Part shown: positions 16,613 to 24,366 of the stretch, piece after piece
How the letters are laid out: every line of letters begins with the position of its first letter
Position numbering within the stretch: the stretch's first letter is position 1
Assembly (NCBI GenBank): GCA_025350905.1
Contig: JANXWY010000035.1
Coordinates: 1-35,109 of the forward strand
Direction of reading: 5' to 3'
DNA from: Verrucomicrobiota bacterium
GTDB taxonomy: Bacteria; Verrucomicrobiota; Verrucomicrobiia; Limisphaerales; JADLHS01
Length of the DNA: 35,109 nucleotides
The notes under the pieces: model-generated
What the model was told of the DNA's origin: nothing
Seen by the model: only the letters and a program-made list of their open reading frames with translations
Database searches by the model: none
Position numbers and translations under genes: made by a program

Positions 16613-16981
16613 TCACGACTCGGGCGCCGAGGTTTGCGCGAGCAACCGATTGAACACCGCCTGATAGCGAATGCGCTCGCCCTCCGCGGCGATGGGCACA
16701 ATGAACACCTCGAAGCGACCGAGCTTTTCGTGCTGAAACCGATACGTCCTCTGCGGCAACCGATCCTCCGCGGCACCCGCGAAGATCAGCGAGAAATGTT
16801 CGTACGGAAGGACGTTCGGCTTGGACGTTGCCCCTGCATCGGCGCACTCCACTTCAATCAATTCCAGCTCGACCGTGGTTGTCGGCGCGACCTCGACGCG
16901 GAAGCGCGTCCGCACCAGGTCCCGAAGGCGGCTGAAACTTAGTTGATCAGGTGGCGTTTGATTCATCGGCGCGATGGCCAC
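16613..16981 (-). CDS. DUF6916-like protein, no signal peptide
   Basis: A 122-residue paralogue of the C-terminal part of the next gene. Shared pieces are ELELIEVECAD, EHFSLIFAG, QRTYRFQHEKLGRFEVFIVP and RYQAVFNRL. It has no signal sequence and is probably cytoplasmic. The frame opens with GTG at 16981; an ATG at 16966 (MNQTPPDQ) is an alternative. It is the first gene of the run leading to the three collar proteins, separated from the second by 94 bases. A chaperone or assembly-factor role for the collar proteins fits the position but is not shown by sequence. Confidence 0.8.
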   Translation of the reverse strand: MAIAPMNQTPPDQLSFSRLRDLVRTRFRVEVAPTTTVELELIEVECADAGATSKPNVLPYEHFSLIFAGAAEDRLPQRTYRFQHEKLGRFEVFIVPIAAEGERIRYQAVFNRLLAQTSAPES

Positions 16982-17004
16982 GGCAACTTAAGAATCCGCC
17001 GCGC

Positions 17005-17035
17005 ATTGTAAAGCCGACAAGCCTCCAGTGCGCAA
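17005..17035 (-). promoter_or_regulatory. possible promoter of the tail-collar cluster
   Basis: On the minus strand TTGCGC (17035-17030) and TACAAT (17010-17005) are 19 bases apart, upstream of the first gene of the cluster. The -10 box is good, but the spacing is long and the -35 box imperfect, so confidence is low. Confidence 0.3.
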
Positions 17036-17098
17036 TCCGGTCGGCGGTTGCTTGCCCCACGGGCTGTCGGGCAACCCTTCCGGCTGGAAAACCGCCGT

Positions 17099-18796
17099 TC
17101 ACTTCGCCACGGCCTTCCATTCCAGCACCTGTTTGTCCGCGAGCAATCGGGCCCGGAGTTTCTGGTAATTGATTTTTTGCACCGGCACGTTGTCGTCGAG
17201 CGCGAGCGCGGCCGCGGTGGCGGCGGATTCCCCGAGGATCATGAACACCGGCTCCATGCGGATCGATCCGTACGCGATGTGGGTGGCGGACAGGCAAAGC
17301 GGCACGAGCAGATTCTCGCACTCGGCTGCTTTTGGCACGATGGCGCGATAGGAGATTGGATAGGGTGGAAATCCGCCGACCTGGACGTCGCCTTCGTTTT
17401 CCACGCGGCCATTTTTCACAAGGCGCTGACAATTGTGCGAGTCCATCGTATAGGCGGCGAGTGAAACCGGGTCTTCGGCAGTCATCGTGCCACGGCAATT
17501 GTGCTCCGTCATTACGTACTCCGAAATCATGCGCCGGGCCTCTCGCACATAGAGTTGGTGCGGCCAGCCGCCAGTGGCGACAAATTCGTCTTTCGCCGGT
17601 CCCCACGCCTGCATCTCGCGCCGCAGATTTTCCGGCACCCGCGGACTGGTGGCGAGGAAATAGACCAAGCCTCGGATATAATCCTGGTGCGCCAACCAGA
17701 TCCGGGCCCGCGTCGAGTAATCGGCGTTGGGATAATCGTAGTTCGCGCCGATGAAGTCCGTGGAAAACCCGCCGTTGTTGTTGATGTCCGTCTTGCCATT
17801 GGGCATCCAGATCGGATTCCAAAATTCACTCAACTGGGGTTTGCGGCCGGCGGTTACCAAGGCTTCAAGATAACGCGCCAGCAATTCATACTGATCCGGT
17901 TCGTAGTTCGCCGGCTTTATGTGCGGGAGGCGGTTCGTCGCAATCTTAGTGTAGCAGAGCCGGAAATTATACGCCTGCACCCGGACATCTCCTTCGCCTG
18001 GCGTGCCGCCATCGCCAGGTTGGATGTAGGGCAGCAGGCCGCTGCTCGGATCACCGGGTTTGAGGTAAGGATCCACCGACACGGTGAATTGATGCTTCGG
18101 CGTCTCGTCGCGAATCCCGTTGATTGTCTCGGCATACTTTGCGTTCGGCTCGCGACCCACGGTGAAACTGACGCCGGCTTTCGCCATCAAATCCCCTTCA
18201 TAGGTCGCGTCGATGAACATTTTCGCCCGATAGACGCGGCCGTTCTCCATCACGATTTCCAAGAGTTGCCGGCCGTCCTTTTTCACCGCCGCAAGGCGTT
18301 GCATGAAATGGACCGGCACTTTGGCCGCCGCGAGCATCTGGAATAAAATGGCCTCCGCCACATGCGGCTCAAAGGTCCACTGCGTGGCCCCGGGGGCATT
18401 CATTTCTGCCAGCGAGGAACGCCCGCCGTGCTGCGCAAAATAATCCTCGCGCTTTTCAAACTGCCAAGCAGCGGGGGCGGCATAATATTGGGCGACGCGC
18501 TGGTAATACTCACGGGCAATCCCACCGATGGCCGCCTTGTTGCCGATGTCCGTCGCGCCAAGTCCGCCCGACGTCATGCCGCCCAGCGACGGGCCGAACT
18601 CGGCGATGACGGCGCTCCGTCCCATGCGCGTGGCTTGCACCGCGGCCGCCACTCCGCCCGCGGTACCGCCGTAGATGCAAAGGTCAGCCGAGATGATTTC
18701 AGCGGCCGGCGTCCACTGACTTAACGCCAGAATTGTGAGCCCGACCCAGATTCGGAGAGGTCGGGCGGGTCCACCGAACCTTTGCGGCGATAACAT
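17099..18796 (-). CDS. exported FAD-dependent oxidoreductase
   Basis: A 565-residue flavoprotein. The ATG at 18796 is chosen because it gives a signal peptide (basic start, LRIWVGLTILALSQ, cleavage near PAAE), and the frame upstream of it does not look like protein. The Rossmann FAD-binding motif follows at once: ADLCIYGGTAGGVAAAVQA (about 38-56), then a glycine-rich block GPSLGGMTSGGLGATD. This is the FAD_oxidored type common in Planctomycetes and Verrucomicrobia, usually periplasmic and of unknown substrate. The C-terminal region has IRMEPVFMILGESAATAAALA, the usual second FAD contact. It is divergent from the propeller/cytochrome gene at 19078. The 281-base gap between them (18797-19077) must hold both promoters, but I could not pick convincing elements. 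Confidence 0.9.
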   Translation of the reverse strand: MLSPQRFGGPARPLRIWVGLTILALSQWTPAAEIISADLCIYGGTAGGVAAAVQATRMGRSAVIAEFGPSLGGMTSGGLGATDIGNKAAIGGIAREYYQRVAQYYAAPAAWQFEKREDYFAQHGGRSSLAEMNAPGATQWTFEPHVAEAILFQMLAAAKVPVHFMQRLAAVKKDGRQLLEIVMENGRVYRAKMFIDATYEGDLMAKAGVSFTVGREPNAKYAETINGIRDETPKHQFTVSVDPYLKPGDPSSGLLPYIQPGDGGTPGEGDVRVQAYNFRLCYTKIATNRLPHIKPANYEPDQYELLARYLEALVTAGRKPQLSEFWNPIWMPNGKTDINNNGGFSTDFIGANYDYPNADYSTRARIWLAHQDYIRGLVYFLATSPRVPENLRREMQAWGPAKDEFVATGGWPHQLYVREARRMISEYVMTEHNCRGTMTAEDPVSLAAYTMDSHNCQRLVKNGRVENEGDVQVGGFPPYPISYRAIVPKAAECENLLVPLCLSATHIAYGSIRMEPVFMILGESAATAAALALDDNVPVQKINYQKLRARLLADKQVLEWKAVAK

Positions 18797-19077
18797 GAAC
18801 CCACGATGCGAGAGCCCGTGCCGCCTTTCAACCCCAAAGCCGCCTGGCGGCAAGCGCTGGCTGGTTCGGCTGTTTTCGTTTTTTTCGCGACCCCCAAGGA
18901 AGCACACCCGCTCCGCGAGGGAAACGCTCTGGCCGATTTTTCTGCACGGACGGCGGCTCGCGCCGCAGCCGGGTGCGAATCCGAATTCCTGACTCGACGC
19001 GCGCCGAGTAACTTTGCATTCTCCGCAGCGTAAATTTTTTTAAACCCAGTTTCGCTTCCGAGCGACCCTAGACAACT

Positions 19078-21693
19078 ATGACGATGACCATGACCAAATT
19101 CCTTTGCCACCATCCTCGCTCGCTCCGGCTGACCGGCCTGTTGACCCTGTGCCTCGCGGCCGGGCCCGGGGGCGAACAAACCAGCCTCGCGGCCGACGCC
19201 ACGCCTGCCGAAAGCCTGGCGGTTTTGCCCGGATTCAAAGTGGAATTGCTGCACTCGGCGGACACCAATGAAGGCTCCTGGATCTGCATGACCAAGGACA
19301 ACAAGGGGCGCCTGATTGTTTCGCCGCAAAAAGATTCCCAGCCCTTATTGCGCATCACGCTCGACCGCGGGGGCCAGGTGGCCAAGATTGAACCGATTCC
19401 CGCACCCGTGAAACAAGCCATGGGCCTGTGCTACGCCCACGACAGCCTCTATGTGAACGGCCACGGGCCGGAAGGGACGGGACTTTACCGCCTCATCGAC
19501 AAAAACCACAATGACCAGTTCGACGCGGATGAAGTGCACTTCCTGAAAAAATTCAAGGGCGAAGGCGAACATGGTTACCACGCGGTGGTCGCGGGGCCCG
19601 ACGGCATGATTTACGTGATGAACGGCAACCACACCAAGGTGCCGGAAGACATCGCCCCAAATTCACCGCATCGCAATTACCAGGAGGATTTTCTGTTGTC
19701 GCGCCTTTGGGATGCCAACGGTCATGCGGTCGGCATTCTAGCCCCGGGCGGGTACGTATTGCGCACCGACCCGGAGGGAAAGCGGTGGGAACTCATGCTT
19801 GCCGGGTTTCGCAACTCGTATGACTTTGATTTCAATGCGGCCGGCGAATTGTTCACGTTCGACAGCGACATGGAGTGGGATTGGGGGATGCCGTGGTATC
19901 GGGCGACGCGCATCGTGCATGGGGTCACCGGCGGCGAGTACGGTTGGCGTTCCGGCACCTCGAATGAGCCGGAATATTACGCCGACACGTTGCCGCCCGC
20001 AGTGGACATCGGCCTCGGCTCGCCCACCGGGGTGAAGTTTGGCACGCAGAGCAAGTTCCCGGAGATCTATCGGAAAGCCCTCTTCGCGATGGATTGGGCT
20101 TACGGAAGGATCGTGGCCGTCCAACTCACGCCCCATGGCGCCAGCTACACGGGCGACTACGAAACGTTCATCAAAGGCAAACCGCTGAACGTCACCGACC
20201 TCGAATTTGGCAAGGACGGTGCCATGTATTTCATCACCGGCGGCCGCGGCACGCAATCCGGCTTGTATCGCGTGAGCTATATCGGCGACTCCAAGCCGCG
20301 CTTCGCCAGCCCGGCGGACCCAAAAGCGACCCGCAAGGCGCGCGCCCTGCGGCACAAGCTCGAAGGCTTCATCGGCAAAGCGGATCCGAAGGCGATCGAT
20401 TTTGCCTGGCCCTACCTGAACAGCGACGACCGGTTTCTCCGGTTCGCCGCGCGTCTCGCCATCGAATCGCAGGACTTGGCGTTGTGGCAGAACCGGGCGC
20501 TGGCCGAAACCAAGACAGAGGCCGGCCTGACCGCGCTGCTCGCCCTGGCCCGATGTGGCGGGAAGGAATCACAAACCGATTTGCTCCTGGCGCTGAAAAA
20601 ATTCCCATTCACCGCGCTCACCGAGGATCAACAACTGACGAAACTGCGCCTGATCGAGTTGAGCTTCATTCGACAGGGCCGGCCGACCCCGGAGCTGGCA
20701 AAACTGGGGGTGGAAAAATTGGGAGCGCTTTACCCGTCGGCGAGCCCACGCCTCAACCGCGAACTGGTCCAACTGCTCGTGTACCTGGAAGCGCCGGACG
20801 TGGTCGCCAAGACGCTGAAACTGCTGGACCAAGCGGCGACGCAGGAGGAACAGGCCACGTATATCTTTTATCTGCGCAACTTGAAGTCCGGCTGGACCCT
20901 CGAGCAGCGCCAGAAATATTTCGAATGGTTTCTGAAAGTGAGTCCGGCTGCGAACAAGACCGCCAGCACCCAGCCCGGGAGCGACCGCCGGCATCCGCTG
21001 GAACTCATCCAATGGTTCAAGGATGTGGATCGGGATTACACCGATGGCGCCAGCTACGCCAAATTCCTCATCAACATTCGCAAGGATGCCATCGCCCAGC
21101 TGACGAGCGCCGAACGCACAGCGTTGCGCCCGCTGATCGAACAAAGCATTGCGGCACCGGCCTGGAAACCGAGCCAGGACCGCAAGTTCGTCAAGGACTG
21201 GGCGGTCGCCGATCTGGAAGCGTCGCTCTCCGAAGTGGCCAGTGACCGAAACTTTGTTCAAGGCAGGATCGCCTTCAACGACGCCCAATGCCTCGCCTGT
21301 CATCGCTTGGGCAACGAGGGCGGCTCGGTGGGCCCGGAACTGGCCGGGGCGGGCAGCAAATATTCGCGCCGCGACATCCTGGATTCCCTCCTCGAACCCT
21401 CAAAGGTGGTGTCCGACCAGTTCCAAAACATGACCATTGTGAAAACGGACGGAGACGACGTCACCGGACGGATCATCGACGAAAACGCGGAGCGCATCAT
21501 CGTATTGCCGAATATGCTCGCCCCCGAAACTACCGTGGAAGTCCGACTCAAGGATATCGCCCGCCGGGAGCCATCGAAGGTGTCCCCGATGCCGACCGGA
21601 CTGTTAAACCAATTATCGCGCGACGAAATTCTGGATTTGCTCGCCTACATTGAGAGTGCGGGAAATGCGAACGCGGCGAATTTCAAGAAATGA
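19078..21693 (+). CDS. PVC-type beta-propeller / HEAT-like / c-type cytochrome protein
   Basis: An 871-residue exported protein. The start region reads ATG at 19078, 19084 and 19090 (MTMTMTKF), so the exact start is uncertain; a signal peptide ends near residue 35-40. Residues about 45-410 form a glucose-dehydrogenase-like beta-propeller (GFKVELLHSADTNEG; GVTGGEYGWRSGT; GKDGAMYFITGGRGTQSGLY). Residues about 420-700 are helical repeats. The C-terminal 130 residues are a cytochrome c domain: the heme motif CLACH is at 738-742 and a candidate axial Met at 838 (SPMPTG). This is a familiar PVC family annotated as a membrane-bound dehydrogenase or heme-binding protein. It presumably oxidises a sugar or similar substrate in the periplasm, but the substrate is unknown. 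Confidence 0.92.
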   Translation: MTMTMTKFLCHHPRSLRLTGLLTLCLAAGPGGEQTSLAADATPAESLAVLPGFKVELLHSADTNEGSWICMTKDNKGRLIVSPQKDSQPLLRITLDRGGQVAKIEPIPAPVKQAMGLCYAHDSLYVNGHGPEGTGLYRLIDKNHNDQFDADEVHFLKKFKGEGEHGYHAVVAGPDGMIYVMNGNHTKVPEDIAPNSPHRNYQEDFLLSRLWDANGHAVGILAPGGYVLRTDPEGKRWELMLAGFRNSYDFDFNAAGELFTFDSDMEWDWGMPWYRATRIVHGVTGGEYGWRSGTSNEPEYYADTLPPAVDIGLGSPTGVKFGTQSKFPEIYRKALFAMDWAYGRIVAVQLTPHGASYTGDYETFIKGKPLNVTDLEFGKDGAMYFITGGRGTQSGLYRVSYIGDSKPRFASPADPKATRKARALRHKLEGFIGKADPKAIDFAWPYLNSDDRFLRFAARLAIESQDLALWQNRALAETKTEAGLTALLALARCGGKESQTDLLLALKKFPFTALTEDQQLTKLRLIELSFIRQGRPTPELAKLGVEKLGALYPSASPRLNRELVQLLVYLEAPDVVAKTLKLLDQAATQEEQATYIFYLRNLKSGWTLEQRQKYFEWFLKVSPAANKTASTQPGSDRRHPLELIQWFKDVDRDYTDGASYAKFLINIRKDAIAQLTSAERTALRPLIEQSIAAPAWKPSQDRKFVKDWAVADLEASLSEVASDRNFVQGRIAFNDAQCLACHRLGNEGGSVGPELAGAGSKYSRRDILDSLLEPSKVVSDQFQNMTIVKTDGDDVTGRIIDENAERIIVLPNMLAPETTVEVRLKDIARREPSKVSPMPTGLLNQLSRDEILDLLAYIESAGNANAANFKK

Positions 21694-21839
21694 GCGGCGC
21701 GGACTTAGGCTGACGCAAGCGACCGTTCCGTAATCAAAACCGGCGGACCCCAGGACAGCGGGAAGCAGCTGATGTCCGGCCGGCACACGAGTGCCTTCGT
21801 CCCCACGGACCCGCGACCGTGGCGTTCTGCGACTAATTT

Positions 21840-21880
21840 CCACAGGCGCATTTCTGAGGAAATGGGCCTATTCTCTGTGG
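21840..21880 (+). promoter_or_regulatory. nested hairpin and -10-like box at the transglycosylase start
   Basis: Outer arms CCACAG (21840-21845) and CTGTGG (21875-21880) enclose an inner hairpin CATTTC-TGAG-GAAATG (21849-21864). The outer arm ends one base before the GTG at 21882. TATTCT at 21869-21874 is placed as a -10 box for a leaderless start, but no clear -35 element is seen. The structure could also be chance. Confidence 0.35.
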
Positions 21881-21881
21881 C

Positions 21882-22814
21882 GTGAAATATCGATGCCTAC
21901 TCGCGTTGATGGTGACACTCACCGCATCGGGCCAGCAGGAGCTAGACCTCGACGTCGGCCAGATCCTCGACTCCGCGCAGGATTGGGCGGAAGAAAACCT
22001 GGATGAGAGCCTGCTTCGCGCGCTCCCAGAAGTGGATCGGGACCAGGTCGAAAAGTTCCTGCACCAGTTTCAAGCTCAACTCCAGCAGGACTACGTCCTG
22101 GATCTGGCCGGGTTGAAGGCGACGGCGCAATTCGTCCTGCCCTTGCTGGATGCCCACCCCGATACGCAACCGTACGCCGCCTGGCTGCGGACCCGGCTGG
22201 ATTACTTTGAGATCGCGGAGGAACTCCGCCGGCAAGCGCCCCCGCTGAAACCGAAGTCGGGTCAAACCCCGAAGCCAGCCGTGAATCCTTCTGCTGCCGT
22301 CGAACGCAAGGTCTGGGAACAAAAGCTGAGTCGTCGGGATCGCCCCTCGGCGGCAAACGCGCTCGTGCCGAAACTAAAATCCATCTTCGCGGCGGAACGG
22401 GTGCCAGAGCCGCTGGTGTGGCTCGCGGAGGTGGAGTCAGGTTTCAATTCAAGGGCGCGCAGTCCGGCGGGCGCGGGCGGTTTATTTCAGCTGATGCCCG
22501 GCACAGCGAAGGAACTCGGTCTGCGCCGCTGGCCGTTCGACCAGCGTTATCAAATGGAACCGAGCGCGCAAGTGGCGGCGCGTTATCTGAAGCGCTTGCA
22601 CACGCAGTTCGGCGACTGGCGGCTCGCCCTGGCGGCCTACAACGCCGGCCCGGGAAAAGTTCAGGAACTGCTCGACCGCAAGTCGACCCGGAGTTTCGAT
22701 GGCATTGCCACGGCCCTGCCGGCGGAGACGCAACTGTTCGTCCCGAAGGTGGAGGCGACGATCCTCCGGCGGGAAGGGATTTCGCTCGCGAGATTGCAGC
22801 TGCCGAAAAAGTGA
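21882..22814 (+). CDS. lytic transglycosylase (SLT domain)
   Basis: A 310-residue cell-envelope enzyme of the soluble-lytic-transglycosylase type, which cleaves peptidoglycan glycan strands with formation of 1,6-anhydro-muramic acid. The GTG at 21882 gives a short signal peptide (CLLALMVTLTASG). Residues about 20-130 are an alpha-helical region, then a Pro/Lys linker, then the catalytic domain. That domain has the Glu in AEVESGFNSRARS (E185), the GLFQLMPGTAKELGL block, and AYNAGPGKV. These are the standard motifs I-III of the family. It is a monocistronic gene converging with the DUF1552 gene. It resembles MltD/MltC-like N-terminal SLT enzymes without LysM domains. Confidence 0.92.
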   Translation: MKYRCLLALMVTLTASGQQELDLDVGQILDSAQDWAEENLDESLLRALPEVDRDQVEKFLHQFQAQLQQDYVLDLAGLKATAQFVLPLLDAHPDTQPYAAWLRTRLDYFEIAEELRRQAPPLKPKSGQTPKPAVNPSAAVERKVWEQKLSRRDRPSAANALVPKLKSIFAAERVPEPLVWLAEVESGFNSRARSPAGAGGLFQLMPGTAKELGLRRWPFDQRYQMEPSAQVAARYLKRLHTQFGDWRLALAAYNAGPGKVQELLDRKSTRSFDGIATALPAETQLFVPKVEATILRREGISLARLQLPKK

Positions 22815-22903
22815 AGTGGGATGGACTGAGGCCTGGCCATTTGGAGACGGAGCTACGACTGGCAGTGAGGACAAGTGTCCGTTCTTACTCTTAATCTTCA
22901 TCG

Positions 22904-22962
22904 TAATCTTAATCTCCCCAGCCGAATTCCATCCGGGTACTTTCCAGAAACGATTAAGATTA
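22904..22962. repeat. inverted repeat in a convergent intergenic gap
   Basis: TAATCTTAATC at 22904-22914 pairs with GATTAAGATTA at 22952-22962, with a 37-base loop. A related word (CTTAATCTTCATCG) lies just upstream, and a small palindrome GGACA-AG-TGTCC at 22869-22880. The element sits between the ends of two convergent genes, so it could act as a bidirectional terminator, although no uridine tract follows. It could also be a dispersed repeat. Confidence 0.4.
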
Positions 22963-23027
22963 AGACCGACTCGAATCCAACCACCACTTCCGATTGCACT
23001 TTTGCGCCCTGCCGCCGAAAGTCCGAT

Positions 23028-24335
23028 TTATACTTCCGCCAGGGGTTCGGTCGCGTCGCCGAATTTCGGGAGGCGCACGTTCATCTTATCCATCATCGAC
23101 AGATAGAGGCGACACATCTGACGCTCGGGCTTCTCCTTGTAGTCGAGCACTCGCCCGCCCTGGATCCGCCCGCCCGCGCCACCAAGAAGGACCACCGGGA
23201 GTTGGTTGGCGTCGTGGTTCCCGGTCAACATGCTGGAGCAGTAAAGCAACATCGAGTTGTCGAGCAACGTGCGTTCCCCTTCCTGGATGCCGTCAAGTTT
23301 GCGCGCGATGTAGGCGAGTTGTTCCAGGAAAAACCGGTTGACCTTGAGCCAGTCCGCCGTGTCGCTGTGCGAGAGCAGGTGGTGAATCATGTAATCCACG
23401 CCCAGGTTCGGGAATCGCAGCGAGCTGTGGTCGTTGTTCAGCTTGAGCGTGCAGAGCCGCGTGGTGTCGGTCTGAAACGCAAGCACCAGAAGGTCGCTCA
23501 TCAGCCGCATGTGCTCGGCGATGTCCTGCGGGATGCCATCGGCGGGGCGCGGGATGTTTGGGGCGGAAAGGGTGGGACGCCAGCCTTGCAATTCGCCCTT
23601 CTGACCGGCGTTCTCAATGCGCTGTTCCACTTCGCGGACGGAGTCGAGGTATTCGTCGAGCTTGCGCTGATCCGTCGCGCAGATCTGACGGCGAAAATCC
23701 TTCGCGTCGGATTGGACGGCGTCGAGCACGCTCTTGTCGCCACGATTCACCTCGTCCTTGAACAACCGGTCAAAGGCCAGGGCGGGATAAAGTTCGAGCG
23801 GCGTCGGGGTGGTCGGCGAACTCCACGAGATGTGCGAGCTATAAAGCATCGAGTAGTTCTTATGGACGGACGGATTCGATTTCTCGCACCCGAGCACGAG
23901 GCTCGGCACTTTGGTCGAGCGACCGTACCGCTGGGCGAGCAACTGATCAATGCTCGTGCCGGAACGGATGTCGCCCCCGGACGCAAGCGGGGCGCCGGAG
24001 AGCAGGTTGCCCGTTTGCGAACTGTGGATGTTTCCTTTCAAGGCCTCGGCGTTGTAGAGGCCGCGGATGAAGAGCATCTTTTCGCGGAGGTCAGTCAGCG
24101 GCGCCAGCACGTTGCCCAGTTCCATGGCCTTGCCTTCGCCCTTGGCCCACCATTCCTTGCTGTGAAAACCATTGCCGGAAAAGAGCACGGCCATCCGGAC
24201 GGGTGCTTCGCTGGCGGGCTTGATGCCGGCCGGTGGCGTGTCGCCCCAGACATTGAAGGATTCCATCCACGGCAGCGCCATGGTGACGCCGACGCCGCGG
24301 AGGAACGCGCGGCGGGAGAATTGGTGGTGGCTCAT
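23028..24335 (-). CDS. DUF1552 protein, Tat-type signal
   Basis: A 435-residue exported protein of the DUF1552 family, which in Planctomycetes and Verrucomicrobia is nearly always encoded next to a DUF1592-type cytochrome protein. The start at 24335 is chosen because it gives a twin-arginine motif at once (SRRAFLRGVG, followed by MALPWM). The body has the usual family pieces MAVLFSGNGFHSKEWW, FIRGLYN, LLSGAPLASGGDIRSGTSIDQ, LVLGCE and MLLYCSSMLTGNHDANQLPVVLLGG. The fold may be alkaline-phosphatase/sulfatase-like; this is weak recall. It lies 31 bases after the DUF1592 stop. An upstream ATG at 24389 would overlap the partner gene. Confidence 0.93.
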   Translation of the reverse strand: MSHHQFSRRAFLRGVGVTMALPWMESFNVWGDTPPAGIKPASEAPVRMAVLFSGNGFHSKEWWAKGEGKAMELGNVLAPLTDLREKMLFIRGLYNAEALKGNIHSSQTGNLLSGAPLASGGDIRSGTSIDQLLAQRYGRSTKVPSLVLGCEKSNPSVHKNYSMLYSSHISWSSPTTPTPLELYPALAFDRLFKDEVNRGDKSVLDAVQSDAKDFRRQICATDQRKLDEYLDSVREVEQRIENAGQKGELQGWRPTLSAPNIPRPADGIPQDIAEHMRLMSDLLVLAFQTDTTRLCTLKLNNDHSSLRFPNLGVDYMIHHLLSHSDTADWLKVNRFFLEQLAYIARKLDGIQEGERTLLDNSMLLYCSSMLTGNHDANQLPVVLLGGAGGRIQGGRVLDYKEKPERQMCRLYLSMMDKMNVRLPKFGDATEPLAEV

Positions 24336-24366
24336 ATTTAGGGTGGGTTGGAGCGTTGGTCGATAA

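Noticed and set aside
22875-24341. 488-codon plus-strand open frame
   Set aside because: Antisense to the DUF1552 gene; no family resemblance, composition typical of a GC-rich shadow frame.
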